Shown piece after piece: positions 8,974-21,420 of a stretch of 64,000 nt of DNA. Every line of letters begins with the position of its first letter. Position 1 is the stretch's first letter. The position numbers and the translations under genes were made by a program. The DNA comes from Epiperipatus broadwayi (taxonomy: Eukaryota; Onychophora; Udeonychophora; Euonychophora; Peripatidae), in the NCBI GenBank assembly GCA_028023455.1, contig JAQFVV010006274.1, positions 3,224,001 to 3,288,000 of the forward strand, written 5' to 3'. The notes beneath the pieces are model-generated. The model had not been told where the DNA came from. It made no database searches and was given only the letters and a program-made list of their open reading frames with translations.

Positions 8974-11870
8974 TTAAGAGATTGTTGAATTCTGTGGGTA
9001 TTGCTCTTCTACAATGCCACAGGTGGGCAAGACCCATTCTGGAATAATAGTAGGGAGGTCTGAAGAAACAGATGCAAGAACTGCAGCACCAATGGATGGT
9101 TCTGGACAACCAGTTGGCTTTGAAATTCCCAGTCCATGTCCAATTGCCTTTTTCCTTTTTTTTTGCCATGAATTCTTTGGTGTAGATTTAGAGTGACAAA
9201 TAGTGCTGGAGTCACTAGATGACTTATTCAGATCAATGTTGCCCTCATCCATAATTGCAGATGGTTCTTTTTCTTTCTTCCTTTTGCTCAATCTTGGAAT
9301 CTTTTGAATTATTGTGAGCTCATTAAAATGGTAGTAGACACAGGGCCCATATCACTTTCCAAGAGTTCTATAACTCCAAGAAGAGCTTACACCAGTAGGT
9401 AAATTTCAGACTTTAGTGGAGCCCAGCCTTCTGCTGGCAAAGCATTTTTTAATTGCTGTAACTGGTCAGAATAGGACTGATTGGATTGAGTCTCATGTTG
9501 GATCAAATCTTTAGATTGATTACCTAAAATTCTAGGATAGACTGAATGAGGGTCTTTATTAGTTTGGGGGATCTGAGAAGCTGAATCAAGCAGGCATTTG
9601 TGGAATCTGGAGTTTTTGCCTTTATATTTTGCACATATTTTCCTGGGGCAATCTTTAATCAGATGATCCCTGCACTTACAAAGATAACACTACGAGGGAA
9701 CTCCTTGAAACCCCACTACAAGAGAAGACCCATTCACTTTTTCAAAAAAAGAGAGAAATGTCTACAGTGGTTATGTTTTTGTGGAAAGATGTTGAATGTG
9801 ACCATATTTGACAGCACATGATAGCACACACCCTTTTTAAACAGATATTTAAATTCAGAGATGTCTCCGTAGTTGTACAACAGTGATTGCAGGTTTTCAG
9901 TTTCAAACTCTGGAAAACAGTTCCTAATGGTTCTTTTAGCTGATTTTTTTAATAGCTGATTTTTTTAATATCTAGATCAATCTGGCAAAGCCAAAAGTCA
10001 CCAACCCTCCTATAGTTGTTTTTGAAAATAGTTTTAGATACAGTGGAGGAAAATTGAAGGACAAATTAGTGTTTATTTGCATAGTGGTAAACCTGGTAAT
10101 GTTTCCAATGGTCATTAAGTTTTAAGGTGTTATAAAGTAAATGAATTGGGAAATTTCATAGGCTTAGTATCATTATAGTTTTCTGATATGATTAATGTGA
10201 GTGGGTTCTGAAATTTTTTTAAAAAGATTTGAGGAGGAGTTGAGGAACTGATGGGTTGAACCTATCATTAATTTCTTTATACTTTTCCCATGAAGGTATG
10301 TTGGCTGCAGGATGTTTTTAACACTAAGGGAGTCTGTGATTCTATCATTGAGAATGATCTCATCTGTTTGATCATCCAAGTCATATATTTCTTCATATAA
10401 GGTTGAAGAGTATATTACAGGAGGCCTGTAAACAGATGAATTTGACTCTATCCCAGCTTTGACTTTCTGTGCATAAGATACTTTGGATTGAAGTACATCT
10501 GATACAACTGGATTTTGATATGAAATATTATCATCAAGCTTATTCAGTTGACCATTAATCACAGGAAAATTCTGCCTCATATTAGTTTTCTATTTAGTCA
10601 GAATAAACTTGTCAATCTCCATCACTTAATTTGGATTCTGTATAGGAGTTCCACTCCATCCTCTATATCTTTCATATGGTTACTTAAAACCATTTGGGTA
10701 TTAAATATAGGTCATTTTGGTCTGATTTTCAAGGACTGATTTTTTTTTATCTTGAAGTTACACAAATCTCTATTTAGATTAGTAACAAACTTTTTTGATT
10801 TTTTTCTCCATTTTTGAAATATTGGAATCATTGATCAGAAGAAGAAAGCCAATCCCGATTATGTCTGATTCATCATTAATTTTTTAAACCATTATATTAT
10901 AGTATTTTTGACAACCTATTGCTGAATTATCATCAATATTTTTATCAAAATGTCTATTAAGAAATTTTCTTTGGTAAATCATTAGCACAGTCTTTCTGGA
11001 GGTATGAAGCAAGCAAAGTGGAGTCCTGACTTTCACTGTTATTATAGACAGGACAACCTGTTGATCTATTATAGTATTTATCCAATGAGTTTGCATTTAT
11101 AGGTGAATTGGCCTCTTTTTCTATAAATTTTTGCTTCAGGAGGTTGTGGCCAACTTTGTCAGTATTGTATATTGGTTCATTAAATTTTTCAACCAAGAGA
11201 CCATTGTCACCATCAATAATTTCTGAATTATAATCACATCAGTCAACTCATTGGTTCCAATGTTATTATGATCAAAATTGAGCTGATTTTTAGCAGAAGT
11301 TACAACTTCTGCTAAATTCACTGCAGGACCTGAGGCAACAAAAGAAATGTTATTGTGAGAATCTGCTATTTAGAAATGGAGAACTTATCAAAGCTGTCTG
11401 TTTTGTGAGATGAATTAAAAGAGTTATCATCTGACTTTAGAGTGTTCAAGATTGTTATTATCAGAATTATTATTAATTGCTTTCATTTTTTTAGGTTTAA
11501 TTACTGAGCTTTTTGATAAATTAGCTGTTACAATCTCTGTTAAATTCACTATAGGGCCTGGAACAACAGTAGAAATGTTATGAGAATCTGCTATGTTAGA
11601 AATGGAGGTCTTATTAAAAAGGTCTGTTTTTGGAGAGAAATTACCAAGAGTTATCATCAGTCAGATTTTACTTTATAGTGTTCAAAATCATTAATTCCAG
11701 AATTATTATTAATTGCTTTCATTTTTTAGGTTTAACTATTCAGTTCTTTGACAAAATGGATGTTTCTACTTTGGAAACGATATCATTATCAATCGTCATA
11801 TTTGTTACTGTACATTCTTTTAAAACTTTAAAAAATTTTGAGGAAAATCTAGCTTTTTCCCCATTTTAAG
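8974..11870 (-). pseudogene. LINE ORF1 (zinc-knuckle nucleic-acid-binding protein), degenerate
   Basis: The 3' part holds a CCHC knuckle at 9648-9689 (CYLCKCRDHLIKDC, C-x2-C-x4-H-x4-C). Before it (about 9850-10160) is a stretch matching the intact 151-codon piece at 62984-63439, including FPxxLLY and the spacing to the knuckle; this is probably the RNA-binding fold that precedes the knuckle in such ORF1s. The N-terminal half is Asn/Ser-rich low complexity in several frames (10173-10580, 10957-11196, 11427-11657). Two tandem 228-bp units occupy about 11310-11765. After the knuckle, a Lys-rich tail runs to 8974. Confidence 0.6.
11310..11765. repeat. 228-bp (76-codon) tandem duplication in LINE ORF1
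   Basis: GCTAAATTCACTGCAGG at 11311 and GTTAAATTCACTATAGG at 11539 mark the starts of two copies. Both continue through GAGAATCTGCTAT, GAGTTATCATC, AGAATTATTATTAATTGC and TTTCATTTTTT. The period is a multiple of three, so it was probably an in-frame repeat of the disordered ORF1 N-terminus before decay. Confidence 0.8.
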
Positions 11871-12560
11871 TCTTACCTTCAATATTTAATCCTTCTTTCC
11901 TCTTTCTTACAACTATATAAAGTCCAACTTTAATGCAGCTCTAATTATCTATTGATGCTACTGACGCTAACCTAGGTGTTGCTCTGGGAAATCACTCTTG
12001 TTTGTTTGTACATTTAAATATATATATATATAAATTTGTAATTTTTCAGTTTACAAAACTTACTTTAAAATCATCTAAGAAATATTTAATTTCTATTAAC
12101 ATCTGCATATTATTACATTAAAAACCGGAAAATTAAAAGTGAATGAAAAATTACTTAGAAAATTGAATGATTTTTGATTAAATAAAAATGTTTGGGAGGA
12201 GAGAGTTATTTTCATTAAAAAATTGCAAATTATGTATTTATTTCATTTAGATATTTTTTATGTGTAATTTAATAAAAATAATTTTCTATTATTTTTTTTT
12301 TAGCAATTATTCTAATTATCCTCCAGAACAGTTACTTTGACTAATAAATAATATTTCATACTGTATTTTACAATAAGCTCAGTAGAAGGTATTTCACTAC
12401 TCAGATAGTATTGTGTTATAATCAAAACAATAGATTATAGACTTGTTGATAGACCCTATAACTATACATGTTTCAATGACTGACTACTTTAAGATCAAAC
12501 ATTTCTAAATACTTTTGGTAGTAAATTTTCAATTTGGTTTACAAATAGCACTTTGCCCTG
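11871..12560. other. AT-rich DNA, nothing assigned
   Basis: Possible 5' leader of the minus-strand LINE in the first 100 bp; the rest shows no frame, repeat pair or motif. Confidence 0.35.
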
Positions 12561-12635
12561 CACAGATTGGTGCAGTGGTAGACTGACATGTTGAGAGTTA
12601 AATGGTTTTTGGATTGAATCTCAGCCTGATCTTCT
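12560..12635 (+). repeat. tRNA-like sequence, candidate SINE head
   Basis: The A box TGGTGCAGTGG (12568-12578) fits the pol III consensus exactly. A B-box-like GGATTGAATCT starts at 12611, 43 bp downstream, the normal tRNA spacing. No clean acceptor stem is visible and no target duplication was found. It is probably an old tRNA-derived SINE of a different family from those at 2.7 and 57.0 kb. Confidence 0.45.
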
Positions 12636-12639
12636 AATG

Positions 12640-14425
12640 TTCAAACATCACACAAACTTCATAGAATAAACTATTCATTAATTTTATTAACTCCTTAAAA
12701 ATTAAAATAAATATATTTATTAAATTTTATATTCATATTTTTAAATGATTTCAGTTGTAAGAAGAGAAAAATACTTTCTTGAATTCTGATGCATTATTTG
12801 TAATTTACTGCCAAAAAATAATGAAAATTTTAAGAACAGATCAAAGACCTGAAAGACTTTGTTGCTTTTTTTCCCCCTTCTAATTAAAATATAATAATTA
12901 AAAATCATTACTTATCAAGATTTTATATTTGAGTTTTATTTAAAAATAAATATCTTTTTTTAAAATGGTGTTTTTCAAAATAAAGTCTCTCCAATACATC
13001 CTTACACAGAATGGAGAATGAGGAGAAAATATTGAAGTGACAATATTTTCTTGGCTAATCAAATGCCAAATAGAAGACTTTGCAGTTTCCTATTATTATT
13101 ATTATTATTTTCCTCTATGTAAGATTAATAAATACCCATTTATTTAAAATTTTATATAGCTCTAAATATTGAAGAAAATTATGTTAAGAATGTTTCTAGC
13201 TGCTTTGAAAGTTTCAACATTAGCATTTAGAAATGCATTGATTAATTTTAAATAAAACAGCCATCTCATTTATTTCATTAAACGATATATTATTTTAAGC
13301 ATATTAAATTACATCATTCAATATATCCATAAACCAACATTTTTCATATGCTATTATTTAAACTTGATAAGCCTTTTAATAACTTAAAATAATTTACAAA
13401 TTATACAAAACAAAGAGAAAGAAAAGTAATATGTATCTTAGGATGAATTAATTAAAATTATTATTTTCTTCTAAATGTTATATTTGATGAGCACTTAATC
13501 CACACATGAATTTGTATTATTACTAAATGAATCGTGTTGTTAAATGTAGACTCCTGGCAATTAAAACTTACAGCAATAAAACCACACAATAATATTAGGG
13601 AGTAGTTTGTGATTGCTTTCTTCCTTCGACAAAATTAATTATCTGTAGATTATTCAACATTACTGCTATCTAATATATATAATAAGACATTAATAAAATC
13701 ATAAACAAATCAAATAAAAAAATTGAAACAAAAATTGAATAGTTAGATAATAAAGGTTAAAAAAAAGATATTCTTAAAAAAAATTGCTAGACAAGTAATT
13801 CACTACAAATTTTGACATGACAAGGGTTATAACAGTAAGTGAAAATGTGATAAATGTCATTAAAAAAACTAATATAAGAGTCTTGCTTTAACACTTTCTT
13901 ATTTGAAGATAGAAGTTCGTCAATGAATCAAAAACGTTATTTTTGATATTAAAATATAAAAGAATATTTGCCCTAACACGAAATATTTACAGTTATATTT
14001 ACATACAAGTAATCTACTGAAGAACTGCTAGCATTATAAGCAATTAGTATAATTATTAAATCCAGAAGTAAATGAAATGTTTCCCTTGCTACTTCTATAT
14101 CTTCTAAAATTTTCTTTTAAAAAAAAGCCACTAAAGAAAATTAAAAGCTTAATAATATTTTTTATTAATCATGCATTAGACTAGAGATTGTTCAAAAATG
14201 AATAATATTTCTATAGTGTAATTTTCACTATGCTACTCTCATGCTTAAGTAGGAACTGGTTCCTATCCATTTTTAATACCTTGTAAAGGGATCTATTGGA
14301 TAATATCTAATCTAATGAATGACTAATAAAAGATATTAATATACTTTTATTAAGGGATTTGTGCCAAAGTTGTGAGGGCAGCACATTTGACACATCAATT
14401 AAACCATAGTAATATATATATATTA
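12640..14425. other. AT-rich DNA with minor simple repeats
   Basis: Apart from an (ATT) run near 13091-13110 and AT-rich homopolymers I see no gene or element. CpG content rises from about 13.9 kb onward. Confidence 0.35.
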
Positions 14426-14429
14426 AACA

Positions 14430-14564
14430 ATGATAAAGACAGGCGTAAGAGATTATTGTATAGGACAACTGATGAGTGATGGTCGGGCACCAAATGTGCA
14501 TCTTAGGCGTCATACATTTTTTCCACGTCTTTGGTCATATGTTAATGATTACATCCCTCTATAA
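14430..14564 (+). CDS. Short ORF of unknown status (44 codons)
   Basis: The frame runs from ATG at 14430 to TAA at 14562-14564 and includes GQLMSDGRAPNVHLRRH and FFPRLWSYVNDYIPL, which look less low-complexity than random AT-rich frames. AATAAA at 14638-14643 could serve as a polyadenylation signal. No family is recognised. The same DNA can also be read as a hammerhead-like fold (14458-14515), so the coding call is weak. Confidence 0.15.
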   Translation: MIKTGVRDYCIGQLMSDGRAPNVHLRRHTFFPRLWSYVNDYIPL

Positions 14565-15931
14565 TGTGTTAAAAGCGGATAAAAACCAATCCCTGCCTTG
14601 CGTGAGAGTGGTAATAATGAATATTATTCATTATTGAAATAAAAAAAGTATTTTAACACTTAGGTATGTATGATATGTTATATTTTTTTACAGGAAGGCA
14701 TGTTGTGATAACTAAGGAATAGTGTACTATGACCAGATCATAACATTTGATCACTTGTTTTCATTATTATACGTATACTTACTATCTTTTCTTTAAAAAA
14801 AAAATGCTTTTGTTTTTAAAACCTAAAAAATATAAGCATAGTATGTAAATACATCAGTTTCAAACGTTCATTGTTTTGGGGTCATATGTTGAGTTCTCTG
14901 TCAGAAGAGAGATTGAATAACTATGCAAGAGAGTACCACAATCAATTGATAATATGTGGCCGTCTTTGGAGTTAGTTTGCCATTGCTTATCATTCTCTTA
15001 ACACAATTAACTTGTTATTTGGTAACTTGTTAAAGTTAATAAGTAACTTTGAAAACCATTAATCAAACTTTTTTTAGATCTTTAACGAAGAAAAAAAAAT
15101 GAAAGTAAATGAGTAACAATTCTTTCATTTTTGATTATGAAATCCTTCTTATATATATAAAAGTTAAAATAAATCTTTAAAAAAAAATAAGAAGCTAATA
15201 ATAATAAATAGCTTTACGTTTTGTTATTTATTGAACTCCTCAGACAATTAATATCGAGGTAATACCAATTGCATTTTTGTTTTATATCGAGACTTTTACA
15301 GTATTTGCCATCGTGAATTGACAGCATTCGTAATCGCACGCGGGTATGAATGTAAATATAATTGTCTTTTCTAAATTATTAAAAGGATTCTATCCATTTT
15401 ATTGTATTTCCGCATCACTATTGTAATTTTATACTTTAACCATTATTCATTTAGAAAAAAAACATTTGATTTATTATTGGCTAGATTCGAATTTATGCGA
15501 TATATATATATTTAAAAAAATCACTTGTAAATAGTTACTAATTGAGCTAATTTTTAAAGCAAGAAACATTATTTAAACTTAATTATATTGATCAAATATT
15601 TTCTTTTATTAAACTTCACCTGTTATATTTAATAACATGTTATTTTTGAGACCTGTCAAATTAATTTTAAAATCATTCAATAATCTTGTCAATTAAAATT
15701 AATAAATAAAATATACTCATTTCAAAGTTTGTTTTTGCCAACATATCCTTTGGTTACAATGAAATAAAAAAGGCGATCTTTAATCATGCCGCTAGTTCAA
15801 CTGATCGTTTCTCTATTTTTATTCTATGGCAGGGTTGTTGTTTTTTTTTTCTAATTGCTGTACTGAAATACTTTCTTTTAATTTTTCAAGAAGTCGTTAG
15901 ATGTTAGGAAAAAAGCTTGAGGGACCCTTAC

Positions 15932-16212
15932 TTTGTTTAAAATAATTAATTTCATTTTGTAATTTTTCGTGACTAGAGAAGTATGAAAATAAAAATTTTA
16001 TTAATTGGAATTTTAAAAAAATAAATAATATTTCTAATGGATCGACGCCTATAACTTTCGACCTTCGAAAAAGGTGAAGTTGTGCTTCAATTTTGGCATC
16101 TTTAGATCTTAGCTCTACCATACTGGGATAAACATTAAAGAATGGTATAGTTGTGTCGTATATTCTTTGACACATTGTTTCAATTTTAAAAGATCTAAAT
16201 TGTTTATCAAAC
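15932..16212 (-). CDS. Candidate internal exon of an unidentified host gene
   Basis: On the minus strand a CAG acceptor (16213-16215) precedes a frame that stays open for 93 codons to a strong donor, AAA|GTAAGG, at 15931-15926. Codons include FRSFKIETMCQRIYD, FFNVYPSMVELRSKDAKIEA and FRRSKVIGVDPLEI, a balanced composition unlike the surrounding AT-rich shadows. A branch-like TGATAAC lies some 30 bp upstream of the acceptor. The second half turns hydrophobic and AT-rich, so the true exon may end earlier, for example at CGAAG|GTCGAA. The segment sits in the CpG-normal island. I do not recognise the protein. Confidence 0.35.
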
Positions 16213-16309
16213 CTGAGTTATAGATACAATATAATATACTGTTATCAATATATTTTTGGGTATTGTCAATATGTAGCAATAAAAAGAAAATTGCACGATA
16301 AAGCATGGA

Positions 16310-16659
16310 AATTCTTAATTTAAATATATATATATATGTACGTCGTTGTTATAAGAATTATTCACAAATGATTTATTTGTTCTAATTTTAAAAAAAAGAA
16401 ATGCAAAGAATAAACATTTACTTATTTATTTTGCAATATCTACAATCAATAAATGAACCACAGATACTATCCTTATATTAAAAGCTGGCCTTTAATCTGT
16501 TTATATAATATTTTGTAGTGTTATATTTTGATCTAACAGCAAACTTTCAAAAAAAAAAAAAAAATTAGCACTTTACCTAATTGTTACTTTCTCTTATATT
16601 CTACTTGTATTAATACTTTACCAATGAAAGTAATCAATATTGCAACACTTTAGGGTATC
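16310..16659. other. AT-rich DNA, nothing assigned
   Basis: Contains an A/T homopolymer near 16550 and no recognisable frame. Confidence 0.35.
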
Positions 16660-16671
16660 TTTGACATGATT

Positions 16672-17261
16672 CATCATCATCATCAACAACAACCATTATC
16701 ACTCCACTGCAGTATGAAGATATCTCCAAGTTCAATCAATCTCCGATCTTTAGTTTCTCTTCTCCACATCACCCCTGCACACTTTTTTATTTCATCCATC
16801 CATCTCACATTTGGTCTCTCTCTGGGTCTTTTACAATCTCTTGGAATCCGATTTAAGATTTCAATTGTCCATCTATTACATTTCTTCTAAAAATATGTCC
16901 AGCCCAACTCCACTTCAGTCTTTTAATTTTTCAATGAGGTCAGTAACACCTGTTTGTTCTCTTACCCATGTATTGCGTTTTTGATCTCTTCTTGTTACTC
17001 CCAACATGCATCTCTCCATACTTCTTTGTGTGGTCTGAAGTCTCTGTATTGCTTTTCTGGTAAGTGTCCAAGTCTCAGATCCATAAGTAAGAACTGGTAA
17101 AACATATTTATTAAAAACCTTTCTTTTCAAACAAATAGGCATATTTCCTTTTAGTATCATGTTATTTCTACCAAAAGCACTCTTGGCTTTTTACCTCTGA
17201 CTTTAAGATCAAGAAACACCATGGTCATTTTTCTCAGTTGCCTGATAAGGCAGAATGAATG
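16672..17261 (-). mobile_element. RTE LINE, copy B: truncated insertion with inverted 5' piece
   Basis: The 3' portion (16672-17184) encodes, on the minus strand, the RTE C-terminus. It is followed by a leader fragment (17185-17261, from TTGGCTTTTTACC to GCAGAATGAATG). In copies A, C and D that leader runs in the same direction as the coding strand; here it is inverted. The whole is bounded by a perfect 12-bp duplication, TTTGACATGATT (16660-16671 and 17262-17273). The 3' end shows a (GAT)n tail, as RTE elements have. The structure is that of a twin-priming product with a large internal loss. Confidence 0.8.
16700..17160 (-). pseudogene. RTE C-terminal fragment (copy B)
   Basis: The open part (16915-17160) reads LPVLTYGSETWTLTRKAIQRLQ, split here as LPVLTYGSETWTL and RKAIQRLQTTQRSMERCMLG, then VTRRDQKRNTWVREQTGV. 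These are the conserved post-polymerase motifs of RTE and related LINEs. Downstream, in another frame, come the KWSWAGHI and IPRDCKRP equivalents. There is no reverse transcriptase or endonuclease in this copy, so it is purely a passenger fragment. Confidence 0.8.
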
Positions 17262-17690
17262 TTTGACATGATTATTATAAAGTAAATAAATTCTGTCTTC
17301 GTCATGAAAATCATTCTCAAGTTCATTATAAAACTTATTTTAAGAAAATTGATTATTATTAATTTATATCACATGTTCAATCCAACAGAGATTTGCCCCT
17401 GTAACATTATATTCAATATCACTACAAACAGTAAGCTGAAGAGTATGCCAAATATTTATAAATTTGGCACAAATATTTTTAAACTCTTAAAGTGGGCTAA
17501 ACAATGCAGGAATTTACAAAACCTGAAAGATCAGCTATAGAAAAAAAATTAAAGAAGGTATAATAATTTTTATATTATAGATAAAAATATATATATTGTT
17601 TTAGTCCAAAAACAAAAAGTAATTTAAAATTGAGATGATAGTCAGATATTTATACTCACACTCATAAAAACAGTACACACCTATTCAACG

Positions 17691-18083
17691 CCAAGAATCT
17701 TCAATGTAATGCAAGGCAACCTTTTATTAATATAAAAAGTAGTTTTCACTATTCTCTAAGATCTAATATGATTATATAGAAAGTAAAGATTAGCTGAACC
17801 AGATTGATACTTTTAATTCATAGAAAATCTTTATTATTTCAATAATAATTAGCTTTAATGCAGTTTGAAAGTTAAAAATGATTATTTTTTAGTCTGCTTT
17901 CAAAACAGGTTTAATTTGCTTGTTTAATAATAGGCTTTTTAAAACTTCTATAAAAAATCTCAATCTGTTTCAATCAAGTGCCAGTATTTAAAGTCTTTAT
18001 AATCATCTTAGATCTTAAAGAAAGATGGTAATCACCTTTTTACTAATGAAAGGTTGCCTTGACAGCATATTAGTGTTGAATAG
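17691..18083. repeat. Foldback element, arms about 95 bp
   Basis: CTATTCAAC at 17691 is mirrored by GTTGAATAG at 18075-18083. Inside this, AAGGCAACCTTTTATTA (17712 on) mirrors TAATGAAAGGTTGCCTT, and CTAAGATCTAATATGATTATA mirrors TATAATCATCTTAGATCTTA. The arms are imperfect with a central spacer of about 200 bp. It looks like a MITE-type non-autonomous element; no coding content or clear target duplication. Confidence 0.6.
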
Positions 18084-18089
18084 TCATGG

Positions 18090-21000
18090 GCATCTTTCAT
18101 TTATTTATATTTATAAACCAAACTAGCTTTTATACTAATTGCTATGATGAACTAAAAAACAAGTATAAAGAAATTTCAAAAGTTTTCAAAAAGAAGGATA
18201 AAAATAATTATATAATGATAATGGAACAATAAATTGCTGTGTTAGGACAGAAATGATAACTATGATAATGAGTATTGGCTGGGAGTACGAAGTGAGAAAA
18301 TTTAATGGTTATTAAAATTTATAGAGCAAATAATATGGCAGTAATAAACAAGAAAATTATTTAAACATAGAAAACTGCAGTTGAAATGGTATATTTCTGA
18401 CCTCATACATGTTTCCCCATCCCCCCTCCCCATAGCTCCATCTATGCCAGATTTAAACCCTCTGAGTACATGAATATAAGTGTCAACACAATTATATATG
18501 TATCATCACACATATATATGTAGACAAATGACTGTACTATTATATGTTTATATATATTACAGTGTGTATATTTTATTTAAAATTTAAATCTTTTAAATTA
18601 TAGATTTTACTTTGTTAAATGAGTCAATTTATTTTATATTGAAAATCACATGTATATCTATGAAGTTCATGTGTCACCATTATACATATATAATGAAATG
18701 TTATTTAAAAGTTTCTAATAATTCTTAAACTTTAAATTAAAATAGTTATAAACAAAAATTATACCACTGCACTCATGTGTCAATATAGCATGTGAGCAAA
18801 ATTTTAAATCTTATTCTTACAATAATATTTTCCCAAAATGTATTTTATTCATAACAAAATCCACTGAGCTGGAATTATTGCCATGTCTTAGGGGAATCAA
18901 AATGGCCCAATTTAAATTAAAAGTATTTGGTTAAAAATTTAAACAAAAGTTTAAATCAATTTTATAAATTAAAATATAAGATAGTAAACAGGTGCTAATG
19001 GATTTCCCAGCCATAAATCCATCTTGTTGACAAATTATTATAGGATCTGAAAATTATATAAATACTCTAATTTTTTACACTCTTAAGCTTACTCTGAAAA
19101 TTTTAACAAGCATTGCTACCAGAATCCATGCCTGTTTTTATTCTGAAATGGTGGAGTAAGAGGCCATAGATTTTCCATTTTCCTGAAGGAAGATGGTGAT
19201 CTTGAACTCCATCCTATGTGGCTGCCATATTGTGCAACCAACATTGCGGAGTTGGGAGACCTTCCAGCAACTTCTTGTCACAAGAATAAGGCATCTAAAC
19301 TCATGCAACATATCCAGAGGAGAATGCCACTATGCCTACTGTCTGGTATGTCTGAAGTACCAGCTGCCATAAAGAATATTGGTAATATTTTTTCAAAGAC
19401 TACAGAGCTCTGTAATCTTTAATATTAAGCTAGCTTATATAATGTAAATTGAATGTTCACCCTTAATTCTTGAAATTCTATCTAAAGTAAAATTATTTAT
19501 GAAATTAACCATGTATAAATCTTGCCTGAGTTCATCTCTGTAAATTAATTTTATTTCTCTAAATAGCTGTAATCAGTTATTATCTAAGTTTCTTAATACA
19601 GCAGTTATCCTATATTTATTGCACTAATTATTTTACCTCACTTTAATTTTATATATGTTATAATGAGCCAAGTATTTGGAAATGGTGAACACTGTAATTT
19701 TAGTAAACTTTTCATGGAGAGATAATTATTGAAATCTCTATTTTAATATTTAAATAATGCTATTGGTATACTTGAATGCTGTTTTGAAATTCTATTATGA
19801 CAGATAATAACTCATCGCTATATACTTGTTATTATCATTGATTATATTTACATTATATTTCATTAAGATTTGCCTAGACAGAGTTATTATAAATTATGAC
19901 TTTTTGATATTTGTTAGTTAAAAGTGACATGCTAGCCAGATGTGATATTTAAGGTAGATTTGTCAATGTTTATTAATGCCTGTCAAACAAACTTTCTCCT
20001 CCTTAATTATGATTATATATGCAGATTCAGTATTTTAACTTAGATTTATAATTTAATTTAGCCCTTTTTCTTAGCATGATTGATATGCTATTTTAAGAAC
20101 TGGGTTATGTTAGTTTAGTAGATAGAAGCTATCTGTTTTTAGAAGTAATTAATTATATATATATATACATATTTATATTGTACTTATGCATTGTGAGTGT
20201 CTTCACTAACTATATTTGTACATTACATCTTGCTATCTTTCTGATGGTTTTGCAGTGGAGAACACTCCCATCCACCATAGTTCAGGTATGACTAACTTTT
20301 AGAAGTGGAACATGAGGATCCAGACCATGTTTAAGCCTATTAGAGTTCCTGAACTAGATATATTCATATTAATGATAGCAAGCCATCCGGTCCTAGAGAA
20401 CCACACATTTTAATGTGGAATCCATGAACTTATGTGTTAGTTTTATTTAGCACCATAGCATATATATATATATATTAAGCACTAAAAAAGTAGCCATTTT
20501 GCTATATATATACAAATCTAAAGGTAACTAGTTCTTCCCTCCTTATTAATTAACTATTCAGCATTAGTCTGAAATCCTCATTTTTGGTTCACTGGGTTGA
20601 ATCTATATCATCTTGAGCTTACTATTTGCTCACATCATTAATATATATAACAGCCATCTTAATGATGTGTATAGTAAACAATTTGACTGGATTATTAACC
20701 TGTTACATTGGCATATTAATGAAGAATAATTTGGCACATTAACTATTATAGGCATGATTTTATTAACTGCACAAATATTTACACATAACTATTTTATATA
20801 TTATGATGAAACCGCTGTGTTAATTTAGTCTCATCCACTATGTAATGTCTGCATGTGTTAATTCTATATAGTTAACACTATATAGTTAATGTCATTTTGT
20901 TTTTGTTTGAATTATTTAATTGTTTTAATAAACATATTTAAAATATAAATTTATTTTATGTCTGTTTGTTAGCAATCCAATCCCAATTCCTAATGATTTT

Positions 21001-21420
21001 ATATGTTAAATATGCATTATTTTAGTTAAGTTAATTAGCATACTGAGTAATTCATTTAACCCTATTAGTTAAGTTATTTACCAGTTTTTGAGTTTCATGT
21101 TTTTCCCTATTTGGAGCCAGCTCACTAGAGACATTTGAGACTGAATGTAACCTCAAAAATATTGTTCATAAGATATTAAATCACGGAGTACTGGTAAAAG
21201 AGTTGAAGCTTGGTCAGATTCAAGATCTCACCATCTCATTTTGGTCAGTTTTGGTGTATTTTGCCTGTACTCTGGATTTTATTATGTGAATGTACAAATC
21301 TGATTGTTATACCGATTGTAAGAATATATTTTGATTAAACTGTGTTTTTGGCTCAAATTGAACTTAAAAACAATAGTAAGAGTGCATGAATATAATCTGG
21401 AGGTGATAGAGTATTAATAT
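18090..21420. other. AT-rich intergenic or intronic DNA
   Basis: There are several short (TA)n and (ATGT)n runs (18.5, 20.16, 20.46 kb). A 68-codon frame at 19216-19422 (ATSCHKNKASKLMQHI) matches nothing I know and lacks support. No other structure seen. Confidence 0.35.

Larger units (their letters stand above)
5758..11870 (-). mobile_element. Second LINE family (two-ORF, APE type), decayed copy
   Basis: In minus-strand order there is an ORF1 with a CCHC zinc knuckle (8974-11870), an APE-type endonuclease (about 8124-8916), a reverse transcriptase (about 6290-8000) and a C-terminal Cys/His motif (5758-6261). The order is that of two-ORF LINEs with a knuckle-bearing ORF1 (Tx1/L1-like or I-like); the clade is not resolved. 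It is unrelated in sequence to the RTE copies. A second 5' fragment of the same family lies at 61.6-63.6 kb. Many stops and shifts show it is old. Confidence 0.75.

Noticed and set aside
9014-9196. Plus-strand 60-codon frame and overlapping minus frames at 8828-9291
   Set aside because: Overlap in ORF1/ORF2 junction of the decayed LINE; no independent evidence.
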